Made by a program: the position numbers and the translations under genes. From a bacterium (GTDB lineage: Bacteria; Auribacterota; Tritonobacteria; UBA1439): a stretch of DNA of 64,000 nt. The notes beneath the pieces are model-generated. The model worked only from the letters and a program-made list of their open reading frames with translations. It was not told the DNA's origin and did not search any database. Below are positions 10,425-21,100 of this stretch, piece by piece (position 1 is the stretch's first letter; each line of letters opens with the position of its first letter). The stretch lies in assembly GCA_028716845.1 (NCBI GenBank), contig JAQUPF010000002.1:185201-249200 (forward strand), in the 5' to 3' direction.

Positions 10425-11164
10425 GCCCGCGGGGGGAGGAGGTGGTGGGCGATGATCGCCGCCCCGGCCGCGGCGGCGGTCTCCGCCCGGAGGACGGCGT
10501 CGGAGAGCGCGCACGCCAGCGCCCCGGCGGCGGTGAGCGCCGCCCGCTCCTCCGGCGGGAAGTCGCCCTCGGGGCCGACGACGAGGAGGATATCCGACGT
10601 CCCCGCGACCGGCAGGAGTTCCCGGAGGGGCCTCGCCCCGGGGTCGGTCGAGGCGACGAGCGCGCGGCCGGAGGCGCGCGCGAGCCGCGCGAGCGCGCCG
10701 AGGTCGGGGAGGCACGAGATCTCCGGGACGAAATCCCGCCGGCACTGACGGCACGCCTCGACGGCGATCGCGCGCCACCGAGCGAGCATCTTCCCGGCGG
10801 ACTCGCCGCGGGGTCTCGGGACGCTCCTTCCGGCGACGAAGCCCGCGATCGACGCCGCCCCGAGTTCGGTGCAGGCGCGGACGACGGCGTCCATCGCCCG
10901 GCCCTTGAGGACGGCCTGCGCGACCGCGAACCTCCCCGCCGGGGGGGCGGCCCGCCCGGAGGAAACGATCCGCAGCGTCGCCGCGCCGCGCGAGACGCCC
11001 GCGACCACGGCCGCGCCGGTCCATCCCGCTCCGTCGAAGGCGGTCACCGCGCCGCCGGGACGGAGGCGGAGGACGTGGAGGAGGTAGTGGGCCTCGCCGC
11101 CGCGGACGGCGATCGTACCCCCGTCGGGGGCGGGCTCGCGGACGAAGACGCGTCGCTCGTGCAT
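10421..11164 (-). CDS. rsmE: 16S rRNA m3U1498 methyltransferase
   Basis: GGEAHYLLHVLRLRPGG; GPEGDFPPEE; LSDAVLRAETAAAAG; GTGA overlap with mtaB. Confidence 0.88.
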   Translation of the reverse strand: MHERRVFVREPAPDGGTIAVRGGEAHYLLHVLRLRPGGAVTAFDGAGWTGAAVVAGVSRGAATLRIVSSGRAAPPAGRFAVAQAVLKGRAMDAVVRACTELGAASIAGFVAGRSVPRPRGESAGKMLARWRAIAVEACRQCRRDFVPEISCLPDLGALARLARASGRALVASTDPGARPLRELLPVAGTSDILLVVGPEGDFPPEERAALTAAGALACALSDAVLRAETAAAAGAAIIAHHLLPPRA

Positions 11165-11183
11165 GGTCTGGGGGCGGCCGCCG

Positions 11184-12338
11184 TCACCCCGTGAAGAACT
11201 TCTTCGCCTTCTCGAAGAAGGAACTGACGCCGGGATTGGTGTTCGCCCCCCCGAGCGCTCCGAACCGGCGCAGGAGTTCCTTCTGCTCCGCAGTGAGCCC
11301 CACGGGCGTCTCCACGACCACCCGCACGTGCTGGTCGCCGCGGCCCATCCCGTTCACGTTCGGCATCCCCTTCCCCCGCAGCCGGAAAACCCTCCCCGAC
11401 TGCGTCCCCGCGGGCACCGCGAGGGAGGCCTTCCCGGCGATCGTGGGGACATCGACGGTCCCGCCCAGGGTCGCGGTGACGAAGCTGACGGGCACCTCGC
11501 AGAGGATGTCGTCGCCGTGCCGCTGGAAGATGTCGTGCTCGCGGACGTGGATGACGATGTAGAGATCCCCCGCGGCGGCGCCGTGCCGCCCCGCCTCCCC
11601 CTCGCCGGCGATCTTCATCCGGGAGCCGCTCTCGACGCCGGCGGGCACCTTCAGCGAGATCTTCTTTCTGCGCTTCGCGCGGCCCTCGCCGCGGCATCGC
11701 GGGCACGGGTCCTTGACGATGCCGCCGCTGCCGCCGCACCGGGGGCAGTGGGCGCGCCGGACGGTCCACCCGAAAAAGCCCTGCACCCGCCGCTCGACGA
11801 ACCCCGCCCCGCCGCACGCGGCGCAGGTCTGGCGGCCGCTCCCGCCGCGCGCGCCCGTCCCGCGGCATTCGGCGCAGAAATCGAGGCGGGGGAACGAGAG
11901 CTCCTTCGTGCACCCCGCCGCCGCCTCCTCGAGGCCGATCTCGAGATCGTAGCGGAGATCGTCCCCGCGCTCGGCGCCGCGGGGGCCGTGCCGCCGCGTG
12001 AAGCCGAAGAAGTCGTCGAAGACGCTCCCGCCGCCGCCGAAGGCGCCCATGAAGGTGCGGAGCGCCTCCTCGAGGTCCACGCCGAACCCGGCCGGGCCGC
12101 CCGCGCCGCCCCGCAGGCCGGCGTGGCCGAAGCGGTCGTACATCTCGCGCTTGCCGGGATCGCTCAGGACCTCGTACGCCTCGGTGACCTCCTTGAACCG
12201 CTCCTCGGCCGCCTTGTCGCCCGGGTTCTTGTCGGGGTGGTACCGGACGGCGAGGCGCCGGTAGGCCTTCTTGAGTTCCTCGACGGTCGCGTTCCTCCGG
12301 ACGCCGAGGAGCTCGTAGTAGTCGTGCTTCGCGGCCAT
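11184..12338 (-). CDS. dnaJ: Chaperone DnaJ
   Basis: [36 protein letters not shown]; four CxxCxGxG motifs. Confidence 0.97.
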   Translation of the reverse strand: MAAKHDYYELLGVRRNATVEELKKAYRRLAVRYHPDKNPGDKAAEERFKEVTEAYEVLSDPGKREMYDRFGHAGLRGGAGGPAGFGVDLEEALRTFMGAFGGGGSVFDDFFGFTRRHGPRGAERGDDLRYDLEIGLEEAAAGCTKELSFPRLDFCAECRGTGARGGSGRQTCAACGGAGFVERRVQGFFGWTVRRAHCPRCGGSGGIVKDPCPRCRGEGRAKRRKKISLKVPAGVESGSRMKIAGEGEAGRHGAAAGDLYIVIHVREHDIFQRHGDDILCEVPVSFVTATLGGTVDVPTIAGKASLAVPAGTQSGRVFRLRGKGMPNVNGMGRGDQHVRVVVETPVGLTAEQKELLRRFGALGGANTNPGVSSFFEKAKKFFTG

Positions 12339-12378
12339 GGCGCTCACGGGGTCTCGCCCGCCGGCGGGATCGGCGCGG

Positions 12379-13026
12379 TCACCCCTCGGGGGTGTCCCCC
12401 GGGCCGCCTCCGTCCGGGGCGCCGACGGGTTGCCGTTTCGGGGCGGCGACGGTGACCGCGGCGGGGCGGAGGAGCCTGCCGTTGAGGAGATAGCCGCGGA
12501 GAGTCTCGGCGACCACCGTCCCCTCCGGGTGGTCGTCGGTTTCGACCTGGGAGACGGCCTCGTGCAGCCGCGGGTCGAACGGCCGGCCGAGCGCCTCGAC
12601 GGGCTGGAGGCCGTTCCTGGCGAGGACCTGGGAGAGCTGCCGGTTGATGAGCCGGACCCCCTCGAGGACGGCGTTCGCGTCGGCCTCGGATCCGGCCGCC
12701 GCGAGCGCGCGCTCGAAGTTGTCGAGGACGAGGATGAGCTCCGCCATGAACTCCTCCTGGCCGAACTTGAGAAGATCGGCGCGCTCGCGCTCGACCCGCT
12801 TCCGGTAGTTCTCGAGGTCGGCGGCCGCCCGGAGAAACCGGTCGTGGTACTCGTCGGCCCTCGCCGCCTTCTCGCGCAGCGCCGCGAGCTCCTCGCCGGA
12901 GATCGCGGCCGCCGCGGGGGGCGCCGGCGGCGGGGCGCCGGCCGCCTCCTCCGCCTTCCCCATGGCGATCTCGATGCTCGACTTGACGTCGTCCCGATCC
13001 CGCTTCTTCCTGTGCATTCCGCTCAT
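12379..13026 (-). CDS. grpE: Nucleotide exchange factor GrpE
   Basis: [40 protein letters not shown]; immediately upstream of dnaJ. Confidence 0.9.
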   Translation of the reverse strand: MSGMHRKKRDRDDVKSSIEIAMGKAEEAAGAPPPAPPAAAAISGEELAALREKAARADEYHDRFLRAAADLENYRKRVERERADLLKFGQEEFMAELILVLDNFERALAAAGSEADANAVLEGVRLINRQLSQVLARNGLQPVEALGRPFDPRLHEAVSQVETDDHPEGTVVAETLRGYLLNGRLLRPAAVTVAAPKRQPVGAPDGGGPGDTPEG

Positions 13027-13057
13027 GTGCCGCGCCTCTCCGCCTGTGAACCGGCAT

Positions 13058-13086
13058 AGTATAGACGCCCGCGGCGGCCCGCGTCA
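13058..13086 (-). promoter_or_regulatory. Candidate sigma-70 promoter for grpE-dnaJ-rsmE-mtaB
   Basis: Reverse strand TTGACG-N17-TATACT, 32 bp upstream of grpE start. Confidence 0.6.
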
Positions 13087-13100
13087 ATCCCCCCCCCGAT

Positions 13101-13377
13101 TGAAGAACCGATTCACCACGGATTCACGCGGATCATGACGGATCGCGCGGATCCGGGAATGATATGCAGTTTGCTGCCACAGAGGACACAGGGGTCACGG
13201 AGAGCGGATGCAGCCGAAGGGGTGGCCGGACGGCACGGTTCCCGATTTTTCCGTGTTCTCCGTGAACTCTGCGGCGAATTGGAATCCGCGAGTGTCAGCG
13301 TTCATCCGCGGCCAAACAATGAGAATCCGCGCATATCCGTCGCTGATCCGTGGAGATCAGCGGCTGGTGGTTCCTTG
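13101..13377. repeat. Interspersed dyad element copy 3
   Basis: gaagaaccgattcaccACGGATtcacGCGGATcatgACGGAT ... gatccgtggagatcagcggctggtggttcc. Confidence 0.8.
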
Positions 13378-13385
13378 AGGCCGGC

Positions 13386-14525
13386 TCAGCGGCGGTCGGC
13401 CGGCTCGACATAGATCCGGTGCTGGACGCCCTTCCCGAGGGCGCACATGACGTCGTAGGGGATGGTGCCGATGAGGTCGGCGATCTCGTTGACCGTGATC
13501 TCGCCGTCCCCCTGCCTCCCGACGACGACGACCTCGTCGCCGACGCGGACGCCCGGTATGTGGCCGACGTCCACCATCGTCTGGTCCATGGTGACGTTGC
13601 CGATGATCGGCGCCCGCATCCCCCGGACGAGCACCTCCCCCCTGTTGGAGAGGAGGCGGGAGTAGCCGTCGCCGTAGCCGATGGGGATGGTGGCGACCGA
13701 CGTGTCGCGGTAGGTGATGTAGCTCCGGCAGTAGGAGATCGACCGGCCGCGGGGGACCTTCTTCAGGAAGCAGACCTCGGTCTTGAGCGTGAGGGCGGGC
13801 CGGAGCGTGATGCTCTTGACGGCCTCCCGCGACGGGTACACCCCGTAGAGCATGATCCCCACCCGCGCCAGGTCGAGGGCGGAGGAGGGGAGGCCGAGGA
13901 TGGCGCCGCTGTTGGCGATGTGGGCGAGGGGGACCCGTATCCCATCCCGCTCCGCGCGGGCGATGACGCGCCGGAACCGGTCGAGCTGGAGTTTCGTGAA
14001 GGCGAGATCCCGCTCGGCGGCGCAGGCGAAGTGGGAGCAGATCCCCTGGAGCCGCACCCCCCGCGTCCGCTTCGCCCGGCGCACGAAATCGAGCGCCCGC
14101 TCGTGCCAGACGCCGATCCGGCCCATGCCGGTGTCGACGACGACGTGGATGTCCACCGCCGTCCCCGCCCGCGCGGCCGCCGCGGCGACCGCCTCGAGCA
14201 TCTCGCGGGAGCAGATGACGGGGGTGACGCGGTGCCGGACGATGGCCCCGGCGTGGCCGGCCATCCCCGCGCTCAGGATCATGATCCGCGCGCGCGGGTG
14301 CGCCTTCCGGAGGAGGAGGGCCTCGTGGATGTTGGAGACGCCGAGCCAGGCGGCCCCCGCCCGCAGGGCCGCCCCGGCGATCCGCTCCATGCCGTGACCG
14401 TAGCCGTCCGACTTGACGACGGCCAGGAGCCGCACGCCCCGGCCGAGCCTGCGTCGGATGCGGGCGATGTTCCCGGCGACCGCGCCGAGGTCGATCTCGG
14501 ACCAGGTCTTGTAGAGTTTCTCCAC
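13386..14525 (-). CDS. alr: Alanine racemase
   Basis: AVVKSDGYGHG (PLP lysine motif), VDTGMGRIG, IPIGYGDGY, NVTMDQTMVDVG; GTG start chosen because upstream ATGs overlap a TATAAT. Confidence 0.92.
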   Translation of the reverse strand: MEKLYKTWSEIDLGAVAGNIARIRRRLGRGVRLLAVVKSDGYGHGMERIAGAALRAGAAWLGVSNIHEALLLRKAHPRARIMILSAGMAGHAGAIVRHRVTPVICSREMLEAVAAAAARAGTAVDIHVVVDTGMGRIGVWHERALDFVRRAKRTRGVRLQGICSHFACAAERDLAFTKLQLDRFRRVIARAERDGIRVPLAHIANSGAILGLPSSALDLARVGIMLYGVYPSREAVKSITLRPALTLKTEVCFLKKVPRGRSISYCRSYITYRDTSVATIPIGYGDGYSRLLSNRGEVLVRGMRAPIIGNVTMDQTMVDVGHIPGVRVGDEVVVVGRQGDGEITVNEIADLIGTIPYDVMCALGKGVQHRIYVEPADRR

Positions 14526-14604
14526 GAGGATGGCGCCTCCCCTGCGCCGCATCATTATACGCCCGCCAGGGGGGGGCCGGAACGGCAAAATGGCCGCCGC
14601 GGGC

Positions 14605-14722
14605 ACAAGGCACAAATCAACCGCGGATTGACACTGATCATGACGGATCTCCACGGATTCGAGGACGACAGGAAGGAAAAGGGTTTCCGCCGCGGATGAA
14701 CGCGGATCCACGCGGATTGAGT
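14605..14722. repeat. Interspersed element copy 4 (one-sided)
   Basis: aaccgcggattgacactgatcatgacggatctccacggatt; gccgcggatgaacgcggatccacgcggatt. Confidence 0.7.
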
Positions 14723-14825
14723 CGCGAAAGGCGCGAGGGGAGCGGCGCGCGGCCGGCGGGAGCGATCGCCGAATCGCGCGGGTGCCCGGATTGCCGATCG
14801 ATCCGGAAATTCCCCTTGTGAATAT

Positions 14826-14855
14826 ATGGAATGCATTTCCATACGGTGGTATACT
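14826..14855 (+). promoter_or_regulatory. Promoter with palindromic operator-like site
   Basis: ATGGAA-tgcat-TTCCAT at 14826-14842, TATACT -10 at 14850-14855. Confidence 0.4.
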
Positions 14856-14888
14856 ATCAGCGTGGTGTTGTGCCGGGAGGGGGATCCA

Positions 14889-17800
14889 ATGAAGACGCCG
14901 GTCGAGGCGACGGAGGGGCGCAGCGCGTCACGCTGTTCCCGACGGGGACGGCATTTCCACGCCGGGGCGCTCGCCGCCGCGGGCATCCTCCTGCTCGTCC
15001 CGGCGGCCGGCCTCGCCGTGAACCTCGTCAACGAATCGTTCGATGACGACTTCCCGCCCCCGGGCTGGACGATCGAGGGCACGCCGGAGCAGAGCCCCGC
15101 GCAGGCGCACAGCGGCGTGTACTCGGTGAAGTTCGACGCCGGCACGGACATCCTCGTCACGCCGCTCCTCACCGATCCGGAGACCCTGACCTACTGGATG
15201 TACGCCTCGGCGGGCCCCACCTCCTTCGCCGTGCAGTACGCCGACTCCCCCGCCGGGCCGTGGACCCATCTCCCCGGCTCCCCGACGGAGACCGATTACG
15301 AGGGGACGTTCAAGCAGGAGACGTTCGACCTGAGAGGACACAAGAATATCCACGTGCGCTTCTTCCGCGCCGGCGGCTCCCGGCACTACTACCTCGACGA
15401 CGTCCTCGTCACGAAGGTCCCCGCCCCGCCGTGGCGGATGTTCCGCTACAGCCCGCGCCGGACGGGGAAGCACCCGGAGCTGCTGGGGCCCGCCCGGCCG
15501 ATATTGAAATGGAGCTACCAGGGGGAAGCGTCATTCTATTCCTCCCCGGCGGTGAGCGCGACCGGCACGGTCTACATCGGAAGCAATGATTTCCGTCTTT
15601 ACAGCATGGGTCCGACCGGCTCGCTCCTGTGGAGCTACGAGACCGGCGATTCCATCCGATCCTCGCCGGCGATCGCCACCGACGTCGTCTATGTGGGATC
15701 AAATGACGATCGTGTCTACGCGTTGTGGCAGGACGGCTCACTTTTCTGGAGTTATGAAACCTTCTCTTCGGTTGTCTCTGCCCCCGCCGTCACGGAGGCT
15801 GGCGCCGTGTATATCGGTGGAGCGGACAACGTCATTTACAGCTTCGATCCGGCCGGTGCATTGGCCTGGAGCTACAGAACGCTAGCAACCATTTATCAGG
15901 GGCCGTCGCTTAGCGAAGAATCACTCTATCTGGGAAGCGGATCGCTGCTTTACAAACTCGGGCAGGACGGTTCGCTTATCTGGACATATGACATTCCATT
16001 CGGCTCCTCTCGCACCGCGCCGGCGCTGAACGCGACCGATACGGTTTACGTTGGATCATCTGACAATAACCTGTATAGCATCGACTCAGCCGGGGCACTG
16101 TTGTGGAGCTATGATTTTGGGGTAATGGTCAACTATTCCCCCGCTATTAGCACCGATACCGTATATGTTAATCCTCCTGGCACGAATAATCTGTATGCCT
16201 TCTGGCAGGACGGATCGCTTTATTGGAGCTATGTGATTAACATGGGGCTAGCTCACCTTGCAGCCACCACGCTCGACGCCTCAGATACTGTCTATGTTGA
16301 GACTGACTTGGCGAAGATCTCTGCGATTACTGCATCAGGCACGTTTCTCTGGAGTTATAGGGTCCAACCAACCACCGATATCGCCATTGGCACGGACACC
16401 GTCTACTTCGGATCGTCGGACAATCGGGTGTACGCGATCCACGGGATGGCCGGCACGCCGACGCCGACGCCGGTGCCGATCACGCAGTTCCACGTGAGCG
16501 AGACGACGGGGAGCGACGAGACCGGCAACGGCTCGAAGGCGAAGCCGTGGCGGACGATCGGGAAGGCGCTCGACGAGGTGGCGGGGACGGCGGCGGTGCC
16601 GGTGAGCATCAACGTCGCCGGGGGGACGTACGCCGAGCACGAGTTGCAGCTCGAGCCGTTCGTGACGCTGTTCGGGGGCTTCGATCCGGCGACGTGGGCG
16701 CGGGACACGGCGCAGTTCCCGTCGGTCGTGGACGGGGGCGGGATGACATCTCCGGACGAGGCGATCTTCCGGGGGGCGGACAACGCGTTGCTCGCGGGCT
16801 TCACGATCCAGAACGCGATCGGTGCGGGGGTCGACTGCGGGGCGACGACGACGTCGGTGCGGGCGTCCCGGATCACGGACTGCCTGTACGGGGTGCGGAC
16901 GCGGGGGCAGTCGGTGCTGCGGAACAGCATTCTGTACGGGAACGTGACGGGGGTGCTCGGCGAGCCCAATCCCGGGTTCACGGCGCTGGTGCAGAACTGC
17001 CTCTTCCTGAACCACGGCTACATCGAGGGGACGATGGTGCACGGTGAGGCGATCGCGTCCCTCTCGTGCACCATGGTGATCATGAACTGCACGATCGACG
17101 CGAACGTGGACGGGATCGACATCGAGGGGGTGGAGGGGCAGGCGGCGCCGTCGGTGCTGATCCAGAACAACTCGATCACGAACAACGCGCCGATGGACGC
17201 GATCGAGGTGAAGGGGGGGGCGAACCCGGCGCTCGTGACGCTGCGGTACAACAACATCTGGGGGAACGGGACGGACTACCAGGAGCCGCTCGTCCCCGGC
17301 GAGGGCGACACGCGGGCCAACCCGCTCTACGTCAGCCCCCTCGAGACGGCGTCGCTGGCGAGGGGCGGGTACCCACCGGCATACGGCGAGGCGGACGGTG
17401 CGGAGACGCGCGCGGAGGCGCTCGCGACTGGCGCCGCCAGGGCATTGCCGGCGTTCGACTACCACCTCCAGGAGGCGTCGCCGCTGATCGACCGCGGCAG
17501 CAACGCGAACGCCCCGGCCGACGATCTCGACTTCAATCCCCGCCCCGTCAACGGCGTGACGGACATCGGCTGCTACGAGTACCAGGGGTTCAAGCCGCCC
17601 GCTCCGGCGCCGCCGCTCGACGTCATCATCCTCAAGGACACGTTCCAACCGGGGGACCTGTTCGAGATCTTCGTCCAGTTCTGGGACACGAACCTGGACT
17701 GGGACGGGTACATCGTGCTCTCCAACGGCAGGCGGTTCTGGTCGGTCCTCGGCGGCAACCGACTCGTGCCGGGCATCCGGCCGATCGTGCGGAACGCCCT

Positions 17801-18053
17801 CGAGCGGCACTACTATTTCTCGGCGAAGGTGTTTTCCATGCGGGTCCCGTTCGGCGTGGAGGGGAACTGGGTGGTCTACGGGGCGATCCTCCCCACCGGC
17901 TGGGCGCCGACGCTCGAGAACGCGCGGAACCAGTTCAGCCAGCTCGACATCGAGCCGTTCCGGGTGGTCCGCAGGACCGCCGCCGCTCCGGGCCCGTCGC
18001 AGCGGGCCTCGCTCATCCGGAGGATATTCGGCATTTTCGGGTCGATCATCTGA
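14889..18053 (+). CDS. Secreted PQQ-type beta-propeller + parallel beta-helix protein
   Basis: Signal peptide; repeated [24 protein letters not shown] blades; [24 protein letters not shown] (DUF1565-like beta-helix); C-terminal domain shared with next gene. Confidence 0.8.
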   Translation: MKTPVEATEGRSASRCSRRGRHFHAGALAAAGILLLVPAAGLAVNLVNESFDDDFPPPGWTIEGTPEQSPAQAHSGVYSVKFDAGTDILVTPLLTDPETLTYWMYASAGPTSFAVQYADSPAGPWTHLPGSPTETDYEGTFKQETFDLRGHKNIHVRFFRAGGSRHYYLDDVLVTKVPAPPWRMFRYSPRRTGKHPELLGPARPILKWSYQGEASFYSSPAVSATGTVYIGSNDFRLYSMGPTGSLLWSYETGDSIRSSPAIATDVVYVGSNDDRVYALWQDGSLFWSYETFSSVVSAPAVTEAGAVYIGGADNVIYSFDPAGALAWSYRTLATIYQGPSLSEESLYLGSGSLLYKLGQDGSLIWTYDIPFGSSRTAPALNATDTVYVGSSDNNLYSIDSAGALLWSYDFGVMVNYSPAISTDTVYVNPPGTNNLYAFWQDGSLYWSYVINMGLAHLAATTLDASDTVYVETDLAKISAITASGTFLWSYRVQPTTDIAIGTDTVYFGSSDNRVYAIHGMAGTPTPTPVPITQFHVSETTGSDETGNGSKAKPWRTIGKALDEVAGTAAVPVSINVAGGTYAEHELQLEPFVTLFGGFDPATWARDTAQFPSVVDGGGMTSPDEAIFRGADNALLAGFTIQNAIGAGVDCGATTTSVRASRITDCLYGVRTRGQSVLRNSILYGNVTGVLGEPNPGFTALVQNCLFLNHGYIEGTMVHGEAIASLSCTMVIMNCTIDANVDGIDIEGVEGQAAPSVLIQNNSITNNAPMDAIEVKGGANPALVTLRYNNIWGNGTDYQEPLVPGEGDTRANPLYVSPLETASLARGGYPPAYGEADGAETRAEALATGAARALPAFDYHLQEASPLIDRGSNANAPADDLDFNPRPVNGVTDIGCYEYQGFKPPAPAPPLDVIILKDTFQPGDLFEIFVQFWDTNLDWDGYIVLSNGRRFWSVLGGNRLVPGIRPIVRNALERHYYFSAKVFSMRVPFGVEGNWVVYGAILPTGWAPTLENARNQFSQLDIEPFRVVRRTAAAPGPSQRASLIRRIFGIFGSII
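16481..17258. repeat. Long duplicated tract, copy A
   Basis: 778 bp aligning without gaps to 21385-22162 (offset 4904) with one difference seen by eye (aac/gac). Confidence 0.9.
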
Positions 18054-18109
18054 GCGGCGCCGCGCGACGCGACGGGAGCGCGCCGCCCGCCGTTCGAACG
18101 GGTATCCGC

Positions 18110-21100
18110 ATGGCTGAAGGCCGCCCATACGGGCGCATCACCTCTCTACTCGCGGCCCTGTGCGCCCTGGCCGCGTTCGCCGCCGCGCCGCCCGCGGGCG
18201 CGGACGGCGGCTACGGCTGGATCGGCGTCGCGGCGACCCCCCAGCCGGGACAGCGCATCTGGCTCGATTTCGTCTTCGACACCGGCCTCTCGACGAACGC
18301 CTTCACGGGGCCGGTCTCGTCGGGGACGCACACCGTGTACCTCGTGCCGCCCGCCGGGACGCCGCCGCCGGCCCCCCGCGAGGTCGCCGTGGCCTCCGCG
18401 GCCGTCTCCCTCGTCGAATTCGACCTGAGCACCGGCACGGGCTCGATCGACGTCTCCTCCTCGACGGAGACCGGCGGGACGATCTATCTCGACTACCGCG
18501 ACACCGGCGGCACCACGCCGGCGACGCTCACCGACGTCCCGGCGGGCACGCACCATGTCCTCGTCCGGAAGGACATTGACTGCCTGAAGCCGGGATTCCA
18601 CGAGGTGGTCGTCGAGACGGGAGAGAGCACCTCGGTCGTGTCGCTCCTCACGCTCTCGGCGGGGACGGCCGGCGTCCAGATCGGCGTCGGCTCCGATCCG
18701 CCCGGCGCGGAGATCTTCCTCGACTACATCGGCGTGGGACAGATGACCGACGCGACGGTCTCCGCCCTCGACTACGGCACGCACGCCGTGACGGTCCGGA
18801 AACCGGGCTATCTCCCTCCGCCGCCGCAGATCGTCGCCCTCTCGGAGAACTCGCTGGCCGCGTTGGTCTTCTTCAACCTCGTCCCCGACCCCGGCTCCGC
18901 GTACTGGCCGATGTTCCGGAGGGATCCGTTCCGGACGGGCAAGACCGTGTCGGGAGGGCCGAGCCTCCCCTCCCTCGAGTGGAGCTATGCCACGGCGGGC
19001 GCCGTCTCGACATCGCCCGCGGTGAGCGCCTCGGAGACGGTGTACGTCGGCGCCGACGCCGTCCTCTACAGCATCGATTCCGCCGGGGCGCTGCTGTGGA
19101 CCTTCGCCGCGGGCGGTCCCTTCCTCTCCTCGCCCGCGGTGAGCACGGAGACGGTGTATGTCGGCTCGGACGACAACCACCTGTACGCGCTCTGGGGTGA
19201 CGGGGCGCTGAAGTGGACGTACGAGACGGCCGGGAAGGTGTCGTCGTCGCCGGCGGTGAGCGGGACGGAAACGGTGTACGTCGGCGGCGAGGACGCCATC
19301 CTCTACAGCATCGATTCCGCCGGCGCGCTCCTCTGGAGCTACGCGGCGGGCGGGCCGATCTACTCGTCGCCGGCGGTGAGCACGGAGACGGTGTACGTCG
19401 GCTCGGACGACAATCACCTGTACGCGCTCTGGGGTGACGGGGCGCTGAAGTGGACGTACGAGACGGCCGGCAAGGTATCGTCGTCGGCCGCGGTGAGCGG
19501 GACGGAGACGGTGTACGTCGGCAGCGAGGACAGCATCCTGTACGCCCTCGATTCGCTGGGGACGCTCCTCTGGAGCTACGCGGCAGGCGGGCCGATCTAC
19601 TCGTCGCCGGCGGTGAGCACGGAGACGGTGTACGTGGGGTCCGATGACAACTATCTCTACGCCCTCTGGGGTGACGGGGCGCTGAAGTGGACGTACGAGA
19701 CGGGCGGGAAGGTGTCGTCGTCGCCGGCGGTGAGCGGGACGGAGACGATGTACGTCGGCGGCGAGGACAGCATCCTGTACGCCCTCGATTCGCCGGGGAC
19801 GCTCCTCTGGAGCTACGCGGCGGGCGGGCCGATCATCTCGTCGGCGGCGATAGGAACCGGCATGGTGTACGTCGGATCGGACGATGCCATCCTCTACGCA
19901 ATCGGCCAGGCGCCGACGGCGACGCCCACGGAGACGCCGACGCCGACGGTCACGCCGACCGGGCCGACGCCCACGGCGACGGAGACGCCCGCGCCGACGC
20001 CGACGCCGACGGTCACGCCGACCGGGCCGACGCCCACGGCGACGGAGACGCCCGCGCCGACGCCGACGCCGACGGAGACGCCGCCGGGGCCGACGCCCAC
20101 GGAGACGGAGACACCCGCGCCGACGCTGACGCCGACGGAGACGCCGCCGGGGCCGACGGCCACGCCGACGCCGACGATACCGCCGCCGGACGAGACGATA
20201 TGGCGGATGTTCAGGGGGGGGACCTACAGGACGGGGAAGGCGTTCGCGGAGGGCCCGCGGTCGCCGGCGCTCCTCTGGAGCTATGCGGCGGCGGCGGGGA
20301 TCGCCTCGTCGCCGATACTGAGCGCGACGGGGACGGTGTACGTCGGCGGCGGGGACAACGTGCTCTACAGCGTCGATTCCGCCGGCGCGCTCCTCTGGAG
20401 TTACGAGGCGGGTGGACCGATCCTGTCGTCGCCGGCGGTGAGCACGGAGACGGTCTATGTCGGCTCTGACGACAACCACCTGTACGCGCTGCGGGGTGAC
20501 GGGGCGCTGAAGTGGACGTACGAGACGGGCGGGAAGGTGTCGTCGTCGCCGGCGGTGAGCGGGACGGAGACGGTGTACGTCGGCGGCGAGGACGGCGTGC
20601 TCTACAGCGTCGATTCCGCCGGCGCGCTCCTCTGGAGTTACGAGGCGGGGGGACCGATCCTGTCGTCGCCGGCGGTGAGCACGGAGACGGTGTACGTCGG
20701 CTCGGACGACAATCACCTGTACGCGCTCTGGGGTGACGGGGCGCTGAAGTGGACGTACGAGACGGGGGGCAGGATCCTGTCGGCGCCGGCCGTGAGCGGG
20801 ACGGAGACGGTGTACGTCGGCGGCGAGGACGGCGTGCTCCACAGCATCGATTCCGCCGGGGCGCCCCTCTGGAGCTACGCGGCGGGCGGGCCGATCCGCT
20901 CGTCGGCGGCGGTGAGCACGGAGACAGTGTACGTAGGCTCGGACGACGGCCTCCTGTACGCGCTCCGATGGGACGGGGACCTGCTGTGGAGCTACGGGAC
21001 GGGGGCGGGCGTCACTTCCTCGCCGGCGGTGAGCGCCTCCGAGACGGTCTACGTCGGCGGCCTGGACAGCATCCTGTACGCCTTCGATTCTCCGGGGACG

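Noticed and set aside
14831-15046. Short plus-strand ORF near the first surface gene
   Set aside because: Out of frame with the signal-peptide-bearing CDS starting at 14889, which has a good RBS.
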